The notes: a model not told the origin generated them from the sequence alone. 64,000 bases of DNA from Sphingopyxis sp. HIX (GCF_001468285.1 NZ_LNSB01000013.1:35481-99480), one strand, 5' to 3'. Shown: positions 8,550-18,319, counted from the first letter of the stretch. Made by a program: numbers and translations.

Positions 8550-9137
8550 TCAGATCAGGCTGCGCGACTGGTCGGCGAGCTGCTGGACATGCACGCCCTG
8601 CGCGCGTTCGCCCAGCGCCTTGTAGATCCATTCGCCGCCGCTGCGCTTCAACGAGGCGAGGATCAGCCCGGTATAGCTGCCGCTCTCGCTGATGTCGTAG
8701 CGCGCGAGTTCGCGGTTGGTCGACAAGTCGATGACGCGACCGAAGGCGTTGGCGACCTTGTCGAAGGTCTGGCCGCGGAAGCTGGTGACGGTGAGCACGA
8801 GCGTCTCGACGTTCGACGGCAGGCGCGTCAGGTCGATCATGATCGTCTCGTCGTCGCCGTCGCCCTCGCCGGTGAGATTGTCACCGCTGTGGCGGATCGA
8901 GCCGTCGTCGCTGGTCAGTTTCTGGAACCACACGACGTCGACGATATTGCCGCCGCCGTCGAACACGAGGCACGAGGCGTCGAGGTCGATCTCTTCGTTG
9001 CCGCCCGCGAGCTTGGCGAAGAAACCCTTTGCCGGGGCCATGTCCCAGCCCACGCCGAGCGCGATGCGGGTGAGCCCGCTGCCGCCGGCTTCCTTCGACA
9101 GGCTGACACTCGAATTCTTGTTGAGCGAAATGGCCAC
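8550..9137 (-). CDS. TerD-family protein, first gene of the ter operon (TerZ/TerX-like)
   Basis: This 195-residue TerD protein starts at GTG 9137, preceded by a strong GGAGGAGAG; an upstream in-frame ATG at 9224 would add an unconserved tail and has no such site. Motifs are VAISLNKNSSVSLSKE, IDLDASCLVF and [13 protein letters not shown]. Compared with the other two copies, an insert APAKGFFAKLAGGNEE precedes the DLDAS motif, and the C-terminus ends in a Gln-rich tail, which suits the TerZ/TerX-like branch. As promoter-proximal gene it should be the most abundant Ter protein. The 176-bp upstream gap holds the operon promoter, though I could not place -35/-10 elements with confidence. Confidence 0.9.
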   Translation of the reverse strand: MAISLNKNSSVSLSKEAGGSGLTRIALGVGWDMAPAKGFFAKLAGGNEEIDLDASCLVFDGGGNIVDVVWFQKLTSDDGSIRHSGDNLTGEGDGDDETIMIDLTRLPSNVETLVLTVTSFRGQTFDKVANAFGRVIDLSTNRELARYDISESGSYTGLILASLKRSGGEWIYKALGERAQGVHVQQLADQSRSLI

Positions 9138-9313
9138 TTGTCTCTCCTCCACCGACGGACATCCACGGGAGTCCGACTGATATAAACCGCCCCCCGGCCT
9201 GTCCATATCTTTGTCGGCGGTCACCGATGCGACTAATCGGCGAAATAATTCTGTAACTCATGTGGTTAAGCAGAGGTTTTGGCGGCGGGATTTACGCGCC
9301 GGCACGCGCCGTT

Positions 9314-11977
9314 TTAATGCCGCGCGCCCGGCTCGATCAGCTTGAGCCCCAGCGTCGAGGCGTTGAGTACCGCCTCCTCGCGCGTCCCCGCGCGCAATTT
9401 GCGCATCACATTCTTGAGGTGCCACTTCACCGTCTCGGGCGCGAGTTGCAGCGTGCGGGCGATTTCCTTGTTCGACTCGCCGGCGTTGAGCGCGCTCAAT
9501 ATCTCGATCTCGCGCTCGGTAAGGAAGGAGAAGGCCTCGCCCGGCGCGGCACCGTGCCCGCCCTCGAGCGCGGGGTTGCGGCGCGAGGGCTCGGCGAGGC
9601 GCAGCAGCGCGAGAAAACAGCCCGAGGCATAGGCCTCGCTGCAGAAATTCTGCACCGCGCGCACCCCGGTGACGTCGAGCACGTCGACGATCGTGCGGCG
9701 GAAGCCGACGCTGGCGGCGTGGTTGAGGAAGCGTACCGTCTCCAATTCGACCATCTTGTCGCAGCGGCCGCTGAGCTGCGGCAATATGTTGAACAGCGTT
9801 GCCGATGTGCGCAGCTCGGCATCGTCGGCGCTCGACGCGAGCTGGAGCAGCAGTGCCGCGACGCGCGTCAGCCGCGGGCGGTCCCCGGCGGCGATCGCCT
9901 CATAGGCCCGCATTTCGGCGAGCAGCGCGAAGGCGCGGCCGGGCGCCGACAGCGGATCGAGCACCGCCGCTTCCTCGTCGGCGGTGGCCACCACCGCCTC
10001 GGGATCGACCGTCTGCGGCAACCGCAGCCGCGCGCGCTCGACGACGCACAGCGCCTTGAGCGGCGCCCAGCCGCGATCGAAGGCGACAAGTTCGGCGCGG
10101 TCGATCAGCGCCGCGGCGCGATCGGCCTGCTCGGCGCCCGCCGCGGTGCGGATCGCGACGAGATAGGCGTTGAGCAACGCGTCCTGGAAACAGGCGTTGT
10201 CGAGCTGGGGGAGCGCGCGGGCCGCGAGCATGGCTGCGGTATTGAAATCCTCGCGCTCGTAGCAGCAGCGCGCCAGCGCTGCGTCGACCAGCGCCGTCGC
10301 GAGCCCCTGTTCCGCGCCCTGCGGCGCATCGCGCAGCATCCGCTCGGCTTCGCCGAGCTGCGCCTGCGCCCGCGCGGCGGCAGCCCTGGCGGTGATCGCG
10401 AGCGCCAGCGGCAGGTCGAGCGGGCGCCCGCGACCGCGCAGCAGCAGTGGCCGCACGGCGTCGTGGACCAGCCCGAACAGCCCGCGCTTCAGCGCGCCAT
10501 GCGCCAGCGTCGCATGCAGCATTGATGCAGCGAAATCCGAGAGTTCGACCGGCGCGGCGAGCAACTGGTCGCAGGCCTCGACGGCCTGATCGAGCCCGTC
10601 GGCGGCGTAAGCGCGGTGGAGCAGGTCGAGTGCGGGCGCGTCGGCACCCGCGGCTTCGAAACCGCCCTCGTCCTGCCCGCCCAGCACCGCGAGCCACGCG
10701 CGCGCGCGGCCGAGGTCGAGGCTGGCGGCGATGGTCCCGGCGGGGAGCGCGGCGATCCAGTCGCCGGCCTGCTCGATATGGCCGCTTTCGATCATCGGCA
10801 TCGCGGCGGCGGCAATGAGCGCGCCGGCCTGCTCGAAATCTGCGGCCGCCAGCGCCTGCTCGATCGCCTCGGCGGTCAGCCCCGCGGCGGCATAATAGCG
10901 CGCGGCTGCGCAGTGCAGTTGCGCGGCACGGCCGGGTTCGGCGCGATCGAGGCGGCGGCGCAGTGCGGCGCGAAACGCGGGGTGCAGCCGGTATGACGCA
11001 CCGTCTTCGCCGGCTTCGACGAAGAGCCCCTGCCCCGCCAGATCGCGCAGCCGGTCGCTGCTACCTCCATCGCCACTTAGCAGGCGCGCGAGTTGAGCAT
11101 CGAGGCGCGGCGCGACCGCGCAGCGCTGAAGTAACAGGCGCGAGGCATCGGGCAGGCCGTCGACCACCTGCGCGAGGAAGACATCGATGCGCGCGAGCAG
11201 GCCGGCAAAATCGCCTCCCTTCAGCAGTTCGGGGCACTGCGCCGCGAGCCTGAGCCCGGCGGGCCAGCCTTCGAGCAATTCATGCAGTCGAGCGGCGTCT
11301 TGAGCCTCGAGCGACGCACCCGCGGCGGAAAGGAAAGCGCTCGCCGCCGCATCGTCCAGCCCCAGCTCGGCCGAGCCGATCCGCAGCGCCATGCCGCGGC
11401 GCTCGACCGTGTCGACGGCAACCGTGGGGGCGGTACGGCCGGTCAGGACGAGATGCAGTTGCGCGGGCGGGTGGCGGAGCACGGCGTCGAGCAATTCGGT
11501 CGCGCGCGCGTCGGCGAGCCAGTCGGCGTCGTCGAGGATCAGCAGGAGCGGCCGGTCGTCGGCGTCAATCGCCTCGGCCAGTTCGGCCGCGAGGTCGGGC
11601 CCGGACCTATCCGCTCCCCCCGATTGAGGCGCGCGGCCGCACGCGAGGTGCACTGCTGCCGCGATATGCGAAGCCGCCGCCGGGCCATCGTCGTCGGCGG
11701 CGAACGAGACCCAGCCCGCGCGCCAGCCCGCGGTCTTCGCCTCGGCGAACAGTGCGGCGGCGAAAGCGGTCTTGCCGTAACCCATGGGTGCCCGCACCAG
11801 CGCGAGCTCGCGCTGCGCGAGCCGGTCCAGCCATAGGGCGGCACGGTCGAGGCCGACGAGATCGGCCGGGAAACGCGGCGGGCGATATTTGGGCGGCACC
11901 GGCGCCGCGCGGGCATGATCCCCCACGACGCGCAGATGCGCCTTGGCCTCGGTCCTCGATCCCGGTTGGATGGTCAT
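9314..11977 (-). CDS. MalT-type LuxR-family ATP-dependent transcription regulator
   Basis: This 887-residue protein has a P-loop (VRAPMGYGKT, residues 61-70) and Walker B LLLILDDADWL near 145 of a STAND NTPase. A long alpha-helical TPR-like middle follows. A C-terminal LuxR helix-turn-helix is clear (LTEREIEILSALNAGESNKEIA...ETVKWHLKNVMRKL). This is the MalT/AlkS architecture, in which an inducer and ATP drive oligomerisation and activation. GGAGGGCGAGAC precedes the ATG. It is divergent from the TonB receptor with 168 bp between them, so the receptor cluster is the natural target. It is co-directional with the ter operon but 176 bp before it. The inducer is unknown. Confidence 0.92.
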   Translation of the reverse strand: MTIQPGSRTEAKAHLRVVGDHARAAPVPPKYRPPRFPADLVGLDRAALWLDRLAQRELALVRAPMGYGKTAFAAALFAEAKTAGWRAGWVSFAADDDGPAAASHIAAAVHLACGRAPQSGGADRSGPDLAAELAEAIDADDRPLLLILDDADWLADARATELLDAVLRHPPAQLHLVLTGRTAPTVAVDTVERRGMALRIGSAELGLDDAAASAFLSAAGASLEAQDAARLHELLEGWPAGLRLAAQCPELLKGGDFAGLLARIDVFLAQVVDGLPDASRLLLQRCAVAPRLDAQLARLLSGDGGSSDRLRDLAGQGLFVEAGEDGASYRLHPAFRAALRRRLDRAEPGRAAQLHCAAARYYAAAGLTAEAIEQALAAADFEQAGALIAAAAMPMIESGHIEQAGDWIAALPAGTIAASLDLGRARAWLAVLGGQDEGGFEAAGADAPALDLLHRAYAADGLDQAVEACDQLLAAPVELSDFAASMLHATLAHGALKRGLFGLVHDAVRPLLLRGRGRPLDLPLALAITARAAAARAQAQLGEAERMLRDAPQGAEQGLATALVDAALARCCYEREDFNTAAMLAARALPQLDNACFQDALLNAYLVAIRTAAGAEQADRAAALIDRAELVAFDRGWAPLKALCVVERARLRLPQTVDPEAVVATADEEAAVLDPLSAPGRAFALLAEMRAYEAIAAGDRPRLTRVAALLLQLASSADDAELRTSATLFNILPQLSGRCDKMVELETVRFLNHAASVGFRRTIVDVLDVTGVRAVQNFCSEAYASGCFLALLRLAEPSRRNPALEGGHGAAPGEAFSFLTEREIEILSALNAGESNKEIARTLQLAPETVKWHLKNVMRKLRAGTREEAVLNASTLGLKLIEPGARH

Positions 11978-12145
11978 GTCTCGCCCTCCATCTGAACCCC
12001 ATGGCTATAGCCATGCGGCGCCCGCGGCAAGCGTCCCCCCCATCGCTCCCCCCGCCGCCTCGGCTATGACGCCGCCCGGCTCCGCCATAGCCTCTCCCCA
12101 TCGACGGCCTCGCATCGACGGGCCGCGAGCCGTGGGAGAGACGAT

Positions 12146-14755
12146 ATGATCAACAAGGCTTTTCTGGCGACCTGCCTGTCCACCACCATGCTGGTCGGCT
12201 GGCACGCCCCCGCCCTTGCCCAGGACGCGCCGGCCGATGCGCCGGCCGACGCCGCCGCGGCGGAGGCCGACAGCGGCGGGATCGCCGAGATCGTCGTCAC
12301 GGCGCAGAAGCGCGCGCAGAATCTGCAGGACGTCCCCGTCGCGGTGTCCGCCATCGGCGGCGACGCGCTCGAAAGCCGCGGGATCACCGAGACCTCCGAC
12401 CTGATGGGCGCGGTGCCCAGCCTCCAGGTCACCAGCCCCTATGGCAACACCCAGCCCAATTTCGCGCTGCGCGGCATTTCGGTCGCGAACGAATTTTCGG
12501 CGTCCACGGCTTCGCCGGTCGGGGTCTATGTCGACGAAGTCTATCAGAGCTTCCGCGCCAGCCACGGCCAGCAGCTCTACGACATCGACCGCGTCGAGGT
12601 GCTGCGCGGGCCGCAAGGCACACTCTATGGCCGCAACACCACCGGCGGCGCGGTCAGCTTCTTCACCCGCAAGCCCGAGCTCGACGGCAACAACGGCTAT
12701 CTGACGCTGGGGTACGGCAATTACGACACCAAGACGGTGCAGGGCGCCGCCGAATTCACGCTGGTTCCCGACGTGCTCGGCATCCGGGTCGCGGGCACCC
12801 GCTCGAAGGGCGACGGCTGGCAGTTCAACCCCGCGCAGAACCGCCATGTCGGCACCACCGACACGATCGGCGGCCGCATCGCGATCCGCTGGAAACCGAC
12901 CGACCGGCTCGACATCAACCTCAAATTCTATGCCGCGAAGGACGATCCGCTCGGCGCCAACGCCTATGCGATCGGCCAGCTCGCGGGCAATCGCGACGCG
13001 CTCGGCTATTCGCGCTTCGACCCCGCGCAAAACGGCGGGCGGGCGCTGCGCCGCAACGAGGTGTCGGCGGACACCGGCGGCACCTATTATACCCGCTCGC
13101 AGGGCGCCGCGCTCAACATCAGCTACGAGGCCAGCGACACTGTGACGCTCACCTCGATCACCGGCTTCGACAAGGGCCGCTATGCGATCGACCCCAATGA
13201 CTGCGACGGCTCGCCGAACGACCTCTGCGCGATCCGCTTCCGCTCGCGCAGCAAGAATTTCAACCAGGACTTCCGCCTCGCCTATTCGGACGACAGCCTC
13301 GACGTCATTGCGGGCCTCTATTACGGCAAGGACACGGTCAAGACATCGAACGAGCCCGACTTCTTCGGCGTGATCCGCCCGCTGCTGCTCGGCGCGGGGC
13401 TGCCCGGCAGCTACAACAACGCCGCGGTCGCGACGCCCGACTCGATCGGCATCGTTCCCGCCTTCGCCGCCAATCCGGCGCTCGACCCGACCAATCCCGC
13501 GAGTTGCGCGCCGGTCGCGGTCAATCCCAACGGCTTCCTCGACGCGCGCTCGCTGATCGCGCTCCTGACCGACATCCAGCTCAACAATTCGGGCGGCGGC
13601 GGCTTCGGCGGGGCGATCTCGGCCGCGTGCCGCGCCGCGGGCGCGCCGCCCTTCACCCCGATCCTGGGCTCGCAGAAATTCGACATCCAGCGGCCCTCGA
13701 AGGCGATCTACGGCGACGTCACCTGGAAAGCGACCGACGCGCTGACCATCGCGGTGGGCCTGCGCTACACGATGGACAAGGTGAAGTTCCGGAACGGCAG
13801 CACGATCCTGTACAGCCTCGACGGCACCACCCCGGTGGTGAACCTGATCCCGTACAGCAACCCCTATAATCCCAATTTGCCGACGATGAACCTCAGCAGC
13901 AAGGCGAACCGGCTGACCGGGCGCGTCAACGTCAGCTACAAGTTCGCCGACGACGTGATGGGTTATCTGCAATATAGCCGCGGCTATCGCAGCGGCAGCT
14001 ACAACGGCCTCGCCTACCAAGGCACGAACCAGGTCTATTATATCAAGCCCGAGCAGGTGAACGCCTATGAAGGCGGGCTCAAGACGCGCTTCCTCGACCG
14101 CCGCGTCCAGCTCAACCTCGCGGGCTTCTATTACGACTATTCGAACCAGCAGACGACGCAGGTCGTCGGCGCGACGACCTTCACCCGCAGCGCCAACGGC
14201 CGCGTCTATGGTGGCGAGGCCGAGCTGACGGTGCAGGCGGCAGATTCGCTCCGCCTCGACGCGACGCTCGGGCTGCTCAACAGCAAGTATAAGGGCAATG
14301 TCGTCGATCCCGCCGATCCCGCGACGCAGTTCACGCGCAACGTCAACGGCAACAGCTTCCCCAACGCGCCGGAGACGACCTTCACCGCGGGTTTCGAATG
14401 GGACGTGTTCGACAGCAATGCCGGCAAGCTGACGCTGCGCGGCGACGCCAATTATATGGGCAAATATTATTTCGACTCGTTCGGCGATTACGGGCTCGAT
14501 CCGTGCGACAAGCCCGGCGCGCCCGGCGCGATCCGCCCGGCGGGGACCGCCTTCACCTGCGGCAATCCGTCCTACTGGCTGCTCAACAGCCGCCTGACCT
14601 ATCAGAAGGACAGCTTCTCGGTCAGCGCGTGGGTCAAGAACCTGACCAACAAATATTATTACACCTACGGGCTCAACATCGACGTGTTCGGGCTCGACTA
14701 TCTGAACCGCGGCATGCCGCGCACCTATGGCGTCGAGGCGACGGTGAAATTCTGA
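12146..14755 (+). CDS. TonB-dependent outer-membrane receptor
   Basis: This 869-residue protein has a signal peptide (about residues 1-26, ending ALAQ). The TonB box is EIVVTAQKR near residue 51, and the plug domain has DVPVAVSAIGG, RGI and VEVLRGPQGTLYGRNTTGG. A C-terminal beta-barrel ends in the aromatic strand GVEATVKF. The EIVVTAQKR type is abundant in sphingomonads, where such receptors import substrates other than siderophores, including aromatics, terpenoids and oligosaccharides. It heads a four-gene plus-strand cluster with dehydrogenases and an acyl-CoA synthetase, divergent from a MalT-type activator. A cysteine-containing extended loop around residues 435-510 may shape substrate choice. 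The substrate is not predictable here. Confidence 0.95.
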   Translation: MINKAFLATCLSTTMLVGWHAPALAQDAPADAPADAAAAEADSGGIAEIVVTAQKRAQNLQDVPVAVSAIGGDALESRGITETSDLMGAVPSLQVTSPYGNTQPNFALRGISVANEFSASTASPVGVYVDEVYQSFRASHGQQLYDIDRVEVLRGPQGTLYGRNTTGGAVSFFTRKPELDGNNGYLTLGYGNYDTKTVQGAAEFTLVPDVLGIRVAGTRSKGDGWQFNPAQNRHVGTTDTIGGRIAIRWKPTDRLDINLKFYAAKDDPLGANAYAIGQLAGNRDALGYSRFDPAQNGGRALRRNEVSADTGGTYYTRSQGAALNISYEASDTVTLTSITGFDKGRYAIDPNDCDGSPNDLCAIRFRSRSKNFNQDFRLAYSDDSLDVIAGLYYGKDTVKTSNEPDFFGVIRPLLLGAGLPGSYNNAAVATPDSIGIVPAFAANPALDPTNPASCAPVAVNPNGFLDARSLIALLTDIQLNNSGGGGFGGAISAACRAAGAPPFTPILGSQKFDIQRPSKAIYGDVTWKATDALTIAVGLRYTMDKVKFRNGSTILYSLDGTTPVVNLIPYSNPYNPNLPTMNLSSKANRLTGRVNVSYKFADDVMGYLQYSRGYRSGSYNGLAYQGTNQVYYIKPEQVNAYEGGLKTRFLDRRVQLNLAGFYYDYSNQQTTQVVGATTFTRSANGRVYGGEAELTVQAADSLRLDATLGLLNSKYKGNVVDPADPATQFTRNVNGNSFPNAPETTFTAGFEWDVFDSNAGKLTLRGDANYMGKYYFDSFGDYGLDPCDKPGAPGAIRPAGTAFTCGNPSYWLLNSRLTYQKDSFSVSAWVKNLTNKYYYTYGLNIDVFGLDYLNRGMPRTYGVEATVKF

Positions 14756-14831
14756 CGGGTCGCCCCCGGGGTCGGCGGGCAATCCTCCTCCCGCCCGTCG
14801 GCCCTACCCCCTTTGAGCCAAGGATCATGTC

Positions 14832-15602
14832 ATGATGCGTTTTACGGGAAAGAGCGTGCTGATCACCGGCGCCGCGCGCGGCATCGGCCTCGCCGCGGCG
14901 CAGGAATTCGCACGCGAGGGGGCGTCGGTGACGATCACCGATATCGACCTCGATGAAGCCGAGGCGGCGGCGGCGGCGATCCGCGGCGAAGGGCTGAAGG
15001 CCGAAGCGCGGCGGCAGGACGTCGCCGACGAAGCGGCGTGGGACGCGCTGATCGCCGATATCGCCGCGCGCGACGGCGGGCTCGACATCCTCGTCAACAA
15101 CGCCGGCATGGGTTTCCTGAAATCGGTCGTCGATACGGGCCTTGCCGAATGGCGGCGGCTGATGGCGGTCAACCTCGAAAGCGTGTTCCTCGGCACCCGC
15201 GCCGCGATCAAGGCGATGAAGGACAAGGGCGGCGTCATCGTCAACGTCGCCTCGATCGCGGCGAACGTCGCCGAGCCGCTCTTCCCCGCATACAACGCCA
15301 GCAAGGCCGGGGTCGCGATGTTCACCAAGGCCGCCGCGGTCGATTGCGCGCGCAAGGGCTGGCCGGTGCGCATCAACTCGCTCCACCCCGGCTATTGCGA
15401 GACCAAGCTCGTCGTCGACGCGGTCGGTGCGCTCGGCGACGAGGCCGCGGGTTTCGCCGCCGCCACCGCCGCCGCGATCCCGATGGGACGCATGGCGACG
15501 CCGTACGAGATCGCGCGGCCGCTGCTGTTCCTGGCGAGCGACGACGCGGCGTACATGTGCGGCAACGAACTGATCGTCGACGGCGGCTACACCGCGGTCT
15601 GA
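14832..15602 (+). CDS. Short-chain dehydrogenase/reductase (classical SDR)
   Basis: In this 256-residue protein the cofactor motif is TGAARGIG (12-19). Asp37 after strand 2 (TDID) indicates NAD(H) preference. NNAG is at 89-92, and the catalytic residues are Ser141, Tyr154 and Lys158 (YNASK). It ends with the typical NELIVDGGYTAV. It oxidises an alcohol or reduces a ketone on the cluster's substrate, in the cytoplasm. AGGA lies 7 bases before ATG 14832. It is 76 bp after the TonB receptor and 31 bp before the next enzyme, in one apparent operon. The annealing of similar SDRs to steroid or terpenoid routes in sphingomonads makes a hydroxy-lipid substrate possible but unproven. Confidence 0.93.
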   Translation: MMRFTGKSVLITGAARGIGLAAAQEFAREGASVTITDIDLDEAEAAAAAIRGEGLKAEARRQDVADEAAWDALIADIAARDGGLDILVNNAGMGFLKSVVDTGLAEWRRLMAVNLESVFLGTRAAIKAMKDKGGVIVNVASIAANVAEPLFPAYNASKAGVAMFTKAAAVDCARKGWPVRINSLHPGYCETKLVVDAVGALGDEAAGFAAATAAAIPMGRMATPYEIARPLLFLASDDAAYMCGNELIVDGGYTAV

Positions 15603-15633
15603 CGCTGACAAATCAACGAAAAGGGAAGAGGAC

Positions 15634-16755
15634 ATGAGCAAGAAACCGGTCATCGTCTATGGCGCATCGGGCTACACCGGGCGCCTCGTCTGCGAATATC
15701 TGCGCGAGCTGGGCATCCCCTTCATCGCCGCGGGGCGCGACAAGAAGCGCGTGCAGGAAGTGATGGACAAGGTCCCGGGCATCGAAACCGCCGACTATGA
15801 AGTCGCCGAGGTCGAGCATGATGTCGCGGCGCTGACGAAGCTGTTCAAGGGCGCGAGCGTCGTGTGCAACATGGTCGGCCCCTTCATCAAATATGGCCCC
15901 GAGGCGGTCGAGGCGTGCCTGGCCGCGGGCTGCCATTATCTCGACACCACCGGCGAGCAGGACTGGATGATGCTGGCGCAGGAAAAATGGGGCGACGCCT
16001 TCGCGAAGAAGGGCCTGCTGCTCTCGCCCTGCGTCGCGCATATGTACACCACCGGCGAGATCGCCGCGAATATCGCGCTCGAGACGATGCCCGGGCTCGA
16101 CACGCTCGACATGCTCGTGCTGTGGAAGGGTTTTCCCACTTATGCCTCGGTCCAGACGATCTTCACCATCCTCAAGGCCGACTGGTATTATCTCGAGAAC
16201 AACCAATATGTGCAGTGGCCGACGCTGACGACGACCGAGTGCCAGGTCCCCGGCCAGCACGCCACCGCGCTCACCCTGCCGTGGGGCGGCACCTCGCATC
16301 CCTTGTGGTTCAAGAACGATCCGCGCGTCTCCACGGTCAAGGTCTATGGCGGCGTCTTCGCGCGCGAGGTGATGGACAATGTGGTCAATATGACCAAGAT
16401 GATCGACACCGACATCAAGCCGCTGCCGTTCAAGGAACAGGAGGCGGCGCTCGCCAAGATGGCCGAATCGGTGCAGGGCGACATGCCGCCGCGCGAGAAT
16501 CCGCGGCTCAACACCAGCATCGATTCGGTCTATGCCTCGGGTCCGCTCGGCCGCGTCCATGTGCTGCTTCACGGCAATTGCAACTATAAGCAGACCGGGC
16601 TGATGCAGGCCTGGGCCGCCGCCAACCTGCTCCAGCAGGCGCCGCGCCGTACCGGCTTCGCTTCGGCGTGCCAGGCCTTCGGGCATCGCGAGATCCTCGG
16701 CACCTTGCGCCAGTTCGGGCTGGTGCTGAAACCGATCGTCACGGTCAACGACTGA
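15634..16755 (+). CDS. Saccharopine dehydrogenase-like NAD(P)-binding reductase
   Basis: In this 373-residue protein the N-terminal Rossmann fold has VIVYGASGYTGRLVCEYL (dinucleotide loop GASGYTG, 10-16). GPFIKYGPEAVEACLAAGCHYLDTTGE further on is typical of the saccharopine dehydrogenase-like/trans-acting enoyl reductase family. True lysine-pathway enzymes differ in their C-terminal half, so reduction of an acyl or enoyl intermediate is more likely than lysine metabolism. AAAGGGAAGAGG precedes the ATG. It overlaps the operon between the SDR and the acyl-CoA synthetase; its TGA stop abuts the Shine-Dalgarno of the next gene. Confidence 0.85.
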   Translation: MSKKPVIVYGASGYTGRLVCEYLRELGIPFIAAGRDKKRVQEVMDKVPGIETADYEVAEVEHDVAALTKLFKGASVVCNMVGPFIKYGPEAVEACLAAGCHYLDTTGEQDWMMLAQEKWGDAFAKKGLLLSPCVAHMYTTGEIAANIALETMPGLDTLDMLVLWKGFPTYASVQTIFTILKADWYYLENNQYVQWPTLTTTECQVPGQHATALTLPWGGTSHPLWFKNDPRVSTVKVYGGVFAREVMDNVVNMTKMIDTDIKPLPFKEQEAALAKMAESVQGDMPPRENPRLNTSIDSVYASGPLGRVHVLLHGNCNYKQTGLMQAWAAANLLQQAPRRTGFASACQAFGHREILGTLRQFGLVLKPIVTVND

Positions 16756-16768
16756 GGAGGTGGGACCA

Positions 16769-18313
16769 ATGCGGTTGGTCGACTGGCTCGACAAAGGGGC
16801 GTCGCTCGGCGCCGACGCGCCCTGCCTGACGATGGACGGGCAGAGCCTGTCCTATGCCGAGGTTCAGGCGCTGACGCACCGCGTCGCGCGCGGCCTCGAC
16901 GCGTCGGGCATCCTGCCCGGCCAGCATGTCGCGATCCTGTCGGGCAACGACCCCACCGCCTTCGCCTGCGTCTTCGCCATCTCGCGCGCCGCCGCGGTCT
17001 GGTGCCCGATCAACCCGCGCAACGAGGCGGCCGAAAACGCCTATGTGCTCGACAATTTCGACTGCACCGCGCTGATCTTTCATTCGAAGTTCGCCGACCT
17101 CGTCGACGAACTGCGCGGCCAATTGCCCAAGTTGAAGCTGCTCGTCTGCCTCGACGCCGAACAGGATTTCGCGCCGTCGCTGGCCGAGTGGCTGGCGGGC
17201 GTCGACGCCAGTCCCTTCGCGGCGGCGCCCGTCAGCGACCTCGCGATGCTGCCCGGCACCGGCGGCACCACGGGCCACCCCAAGGGGGTGATGCTGACCA
17301 ATCGCAACCTCGAGGCGATGACCGCGCTGACGCTGATGGGTTATCCCTTCGCGGGGCGCCCCGTCTATCTCGCGATGGCGCCGCTCACCCATGCGGCAGG
17401 CGTGCTCACCTTCCCGATCATGGCGCACGGCGGCGAGGTCGTGATCATGCCCTATCCCGACATCGGCGAATTTCTCGCGCTCGCCTCGCGCCACGGCGCG
17501 ACGCACAGCTTCCTGCCGCCGACCTTGATCTACATGCTGCTCGACCACCCGGCGCTGCCCGCGACCGATCTCTCTTCCATGCTTTGCTTCTGGTACGGCG
17601 CCGCGCCGATCTCGCCCGCGCGGCTCGAGGAAGCGATCGCCAAGCTCGGCCCGGTGATGGCGCAGCTCTTCGGTCAGACCGAGGCGCCGATGATGATCTC
17701 GATGATGGCGCCGAAGGACCATCTGAACCCCGACGGTTCGGTCGCGCGCCACCGCCTGTCCTCTGCGGGCAAGCCCGGTCCGCTCGTCCGCGTCGCGATC
17801 CTCGACAGCGAGGGCCGCGAACTGCCGCAGGGCGAGCGCGGCGAGATCGTCGTGCGCGGCAGCCTGGTCATGGACGGCTATTACAAGAACCCCACAGCCA
17901 CCGCCGAAGCCACCGTGGACGGCTGGCACCGCACCGGCGACATCGGCTATCTCGACCCCGACAATTTCCTGTTCATCGTCGACCGCGCCAAGGACATGAT
18001 CATCACCGGCGGCTTCAACGTCTATTCGGCCGAGGTCGAGGCGGCGCTGCTCGCGCACCCCGCGGTGCAGGACGGCGCGGTGTTCGGCCTGCCCGACGAC
18101 AAATGGGGCGAGCGCGTCTGCGCCGTGGTCCAGCTGCGCGCCGGGCAGGACGCCGACCCGCAGGAGATCATCGCCTCGGTGAAGGCCGCGATCGGCAGCG
18201 TCAAGGCGCCCAAGGAGCTCGAAATCTGGCCCGACCTGCCGCGCTCGAAGGTCGGCAAGGTGCTCAAGAAGGATATTCGCGCCGCGAAGCTGGCGGCGGC
18301 GAACGACGCCTGA
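16769..18313 (+). CDS. Acyl-CoA synthetase / AMP-dependent ligase
   Basis: This 514-residue ANL-superfamily enzyme carries the ATP loop GTGGTTGHPKGVML (about residue 164), FGQTEAPM (A5), YYKNP, WHRTGDIGYLD (A7) and the C-terminal lysine motif PRSKVGKVLKK (A10). It activates a carboxylic acid as acyl-AMP and transfers it to CoA in the cytoplasm. ATG 16769 is preferred because GAGGAGG lies 8 bases upstream; an in-frame GTG at 16760 lies inside that site. It is the last gene of the receptor-SDR-reductase cluster, giving the cluster a CoA-dependent breakdown character. Chain length or aromatic preference cannot be told from sequence alone. Confidence 0.93.
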   Translation: MRLVDWLDKGASLGADAPCLTMDGQSLSYAEVQALTHRVARGLDASGILPGQHVAILSGNDPTAFACVFAISRAAAVWCPINPRNEAAENAYVLDNFDCTALIFHSKFADLVDELRGQLPKLKLLVCLDAEQDFAPSLAEWLAGVDASPFAAAPVSDLAMLPGTGGTTGHPKGVMLTNRNLEAMTALTLMGYPFAGRPVYLAMAPLTHAAGVLTFPIMAHGGEVVIMPYPDIGEFLALASRHGATHSFLPPTLIYMLLDHPALPATDLSSMLCFWYGAAPISPARLEEAIAKLGPVMAQLFGQTEAPMMISMMAPKDHLNPDGSVARHRLSSAGKPGPLVRVAILDSEGRELPQGERGEIVVRGSLVMDGYYKNPTATAEATVDGWHRTGDIGYLDPDNFLFIVDRAKDMIITGGFNVYSAEVEAALLAHPAVQDGAVFGLPDDKWGERVCAVVQLRAGQDADPQEIIASVKAAIGSVKAPKELEIWPDLPRSKVGKVLKKDIRAAKLAAANDA

Positions 18314-18319
18314 AGCGCG

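Noticed and set aside
12005..14782. Open minus-strand frame of 925 codons
   Set aside because: It runs antisense to the TonB receptor, which has a full signal peptide, plug and barrel; the antisense product is Arg/Ala/Val-rich with no conserved motif, as expected in high-GC DNA.
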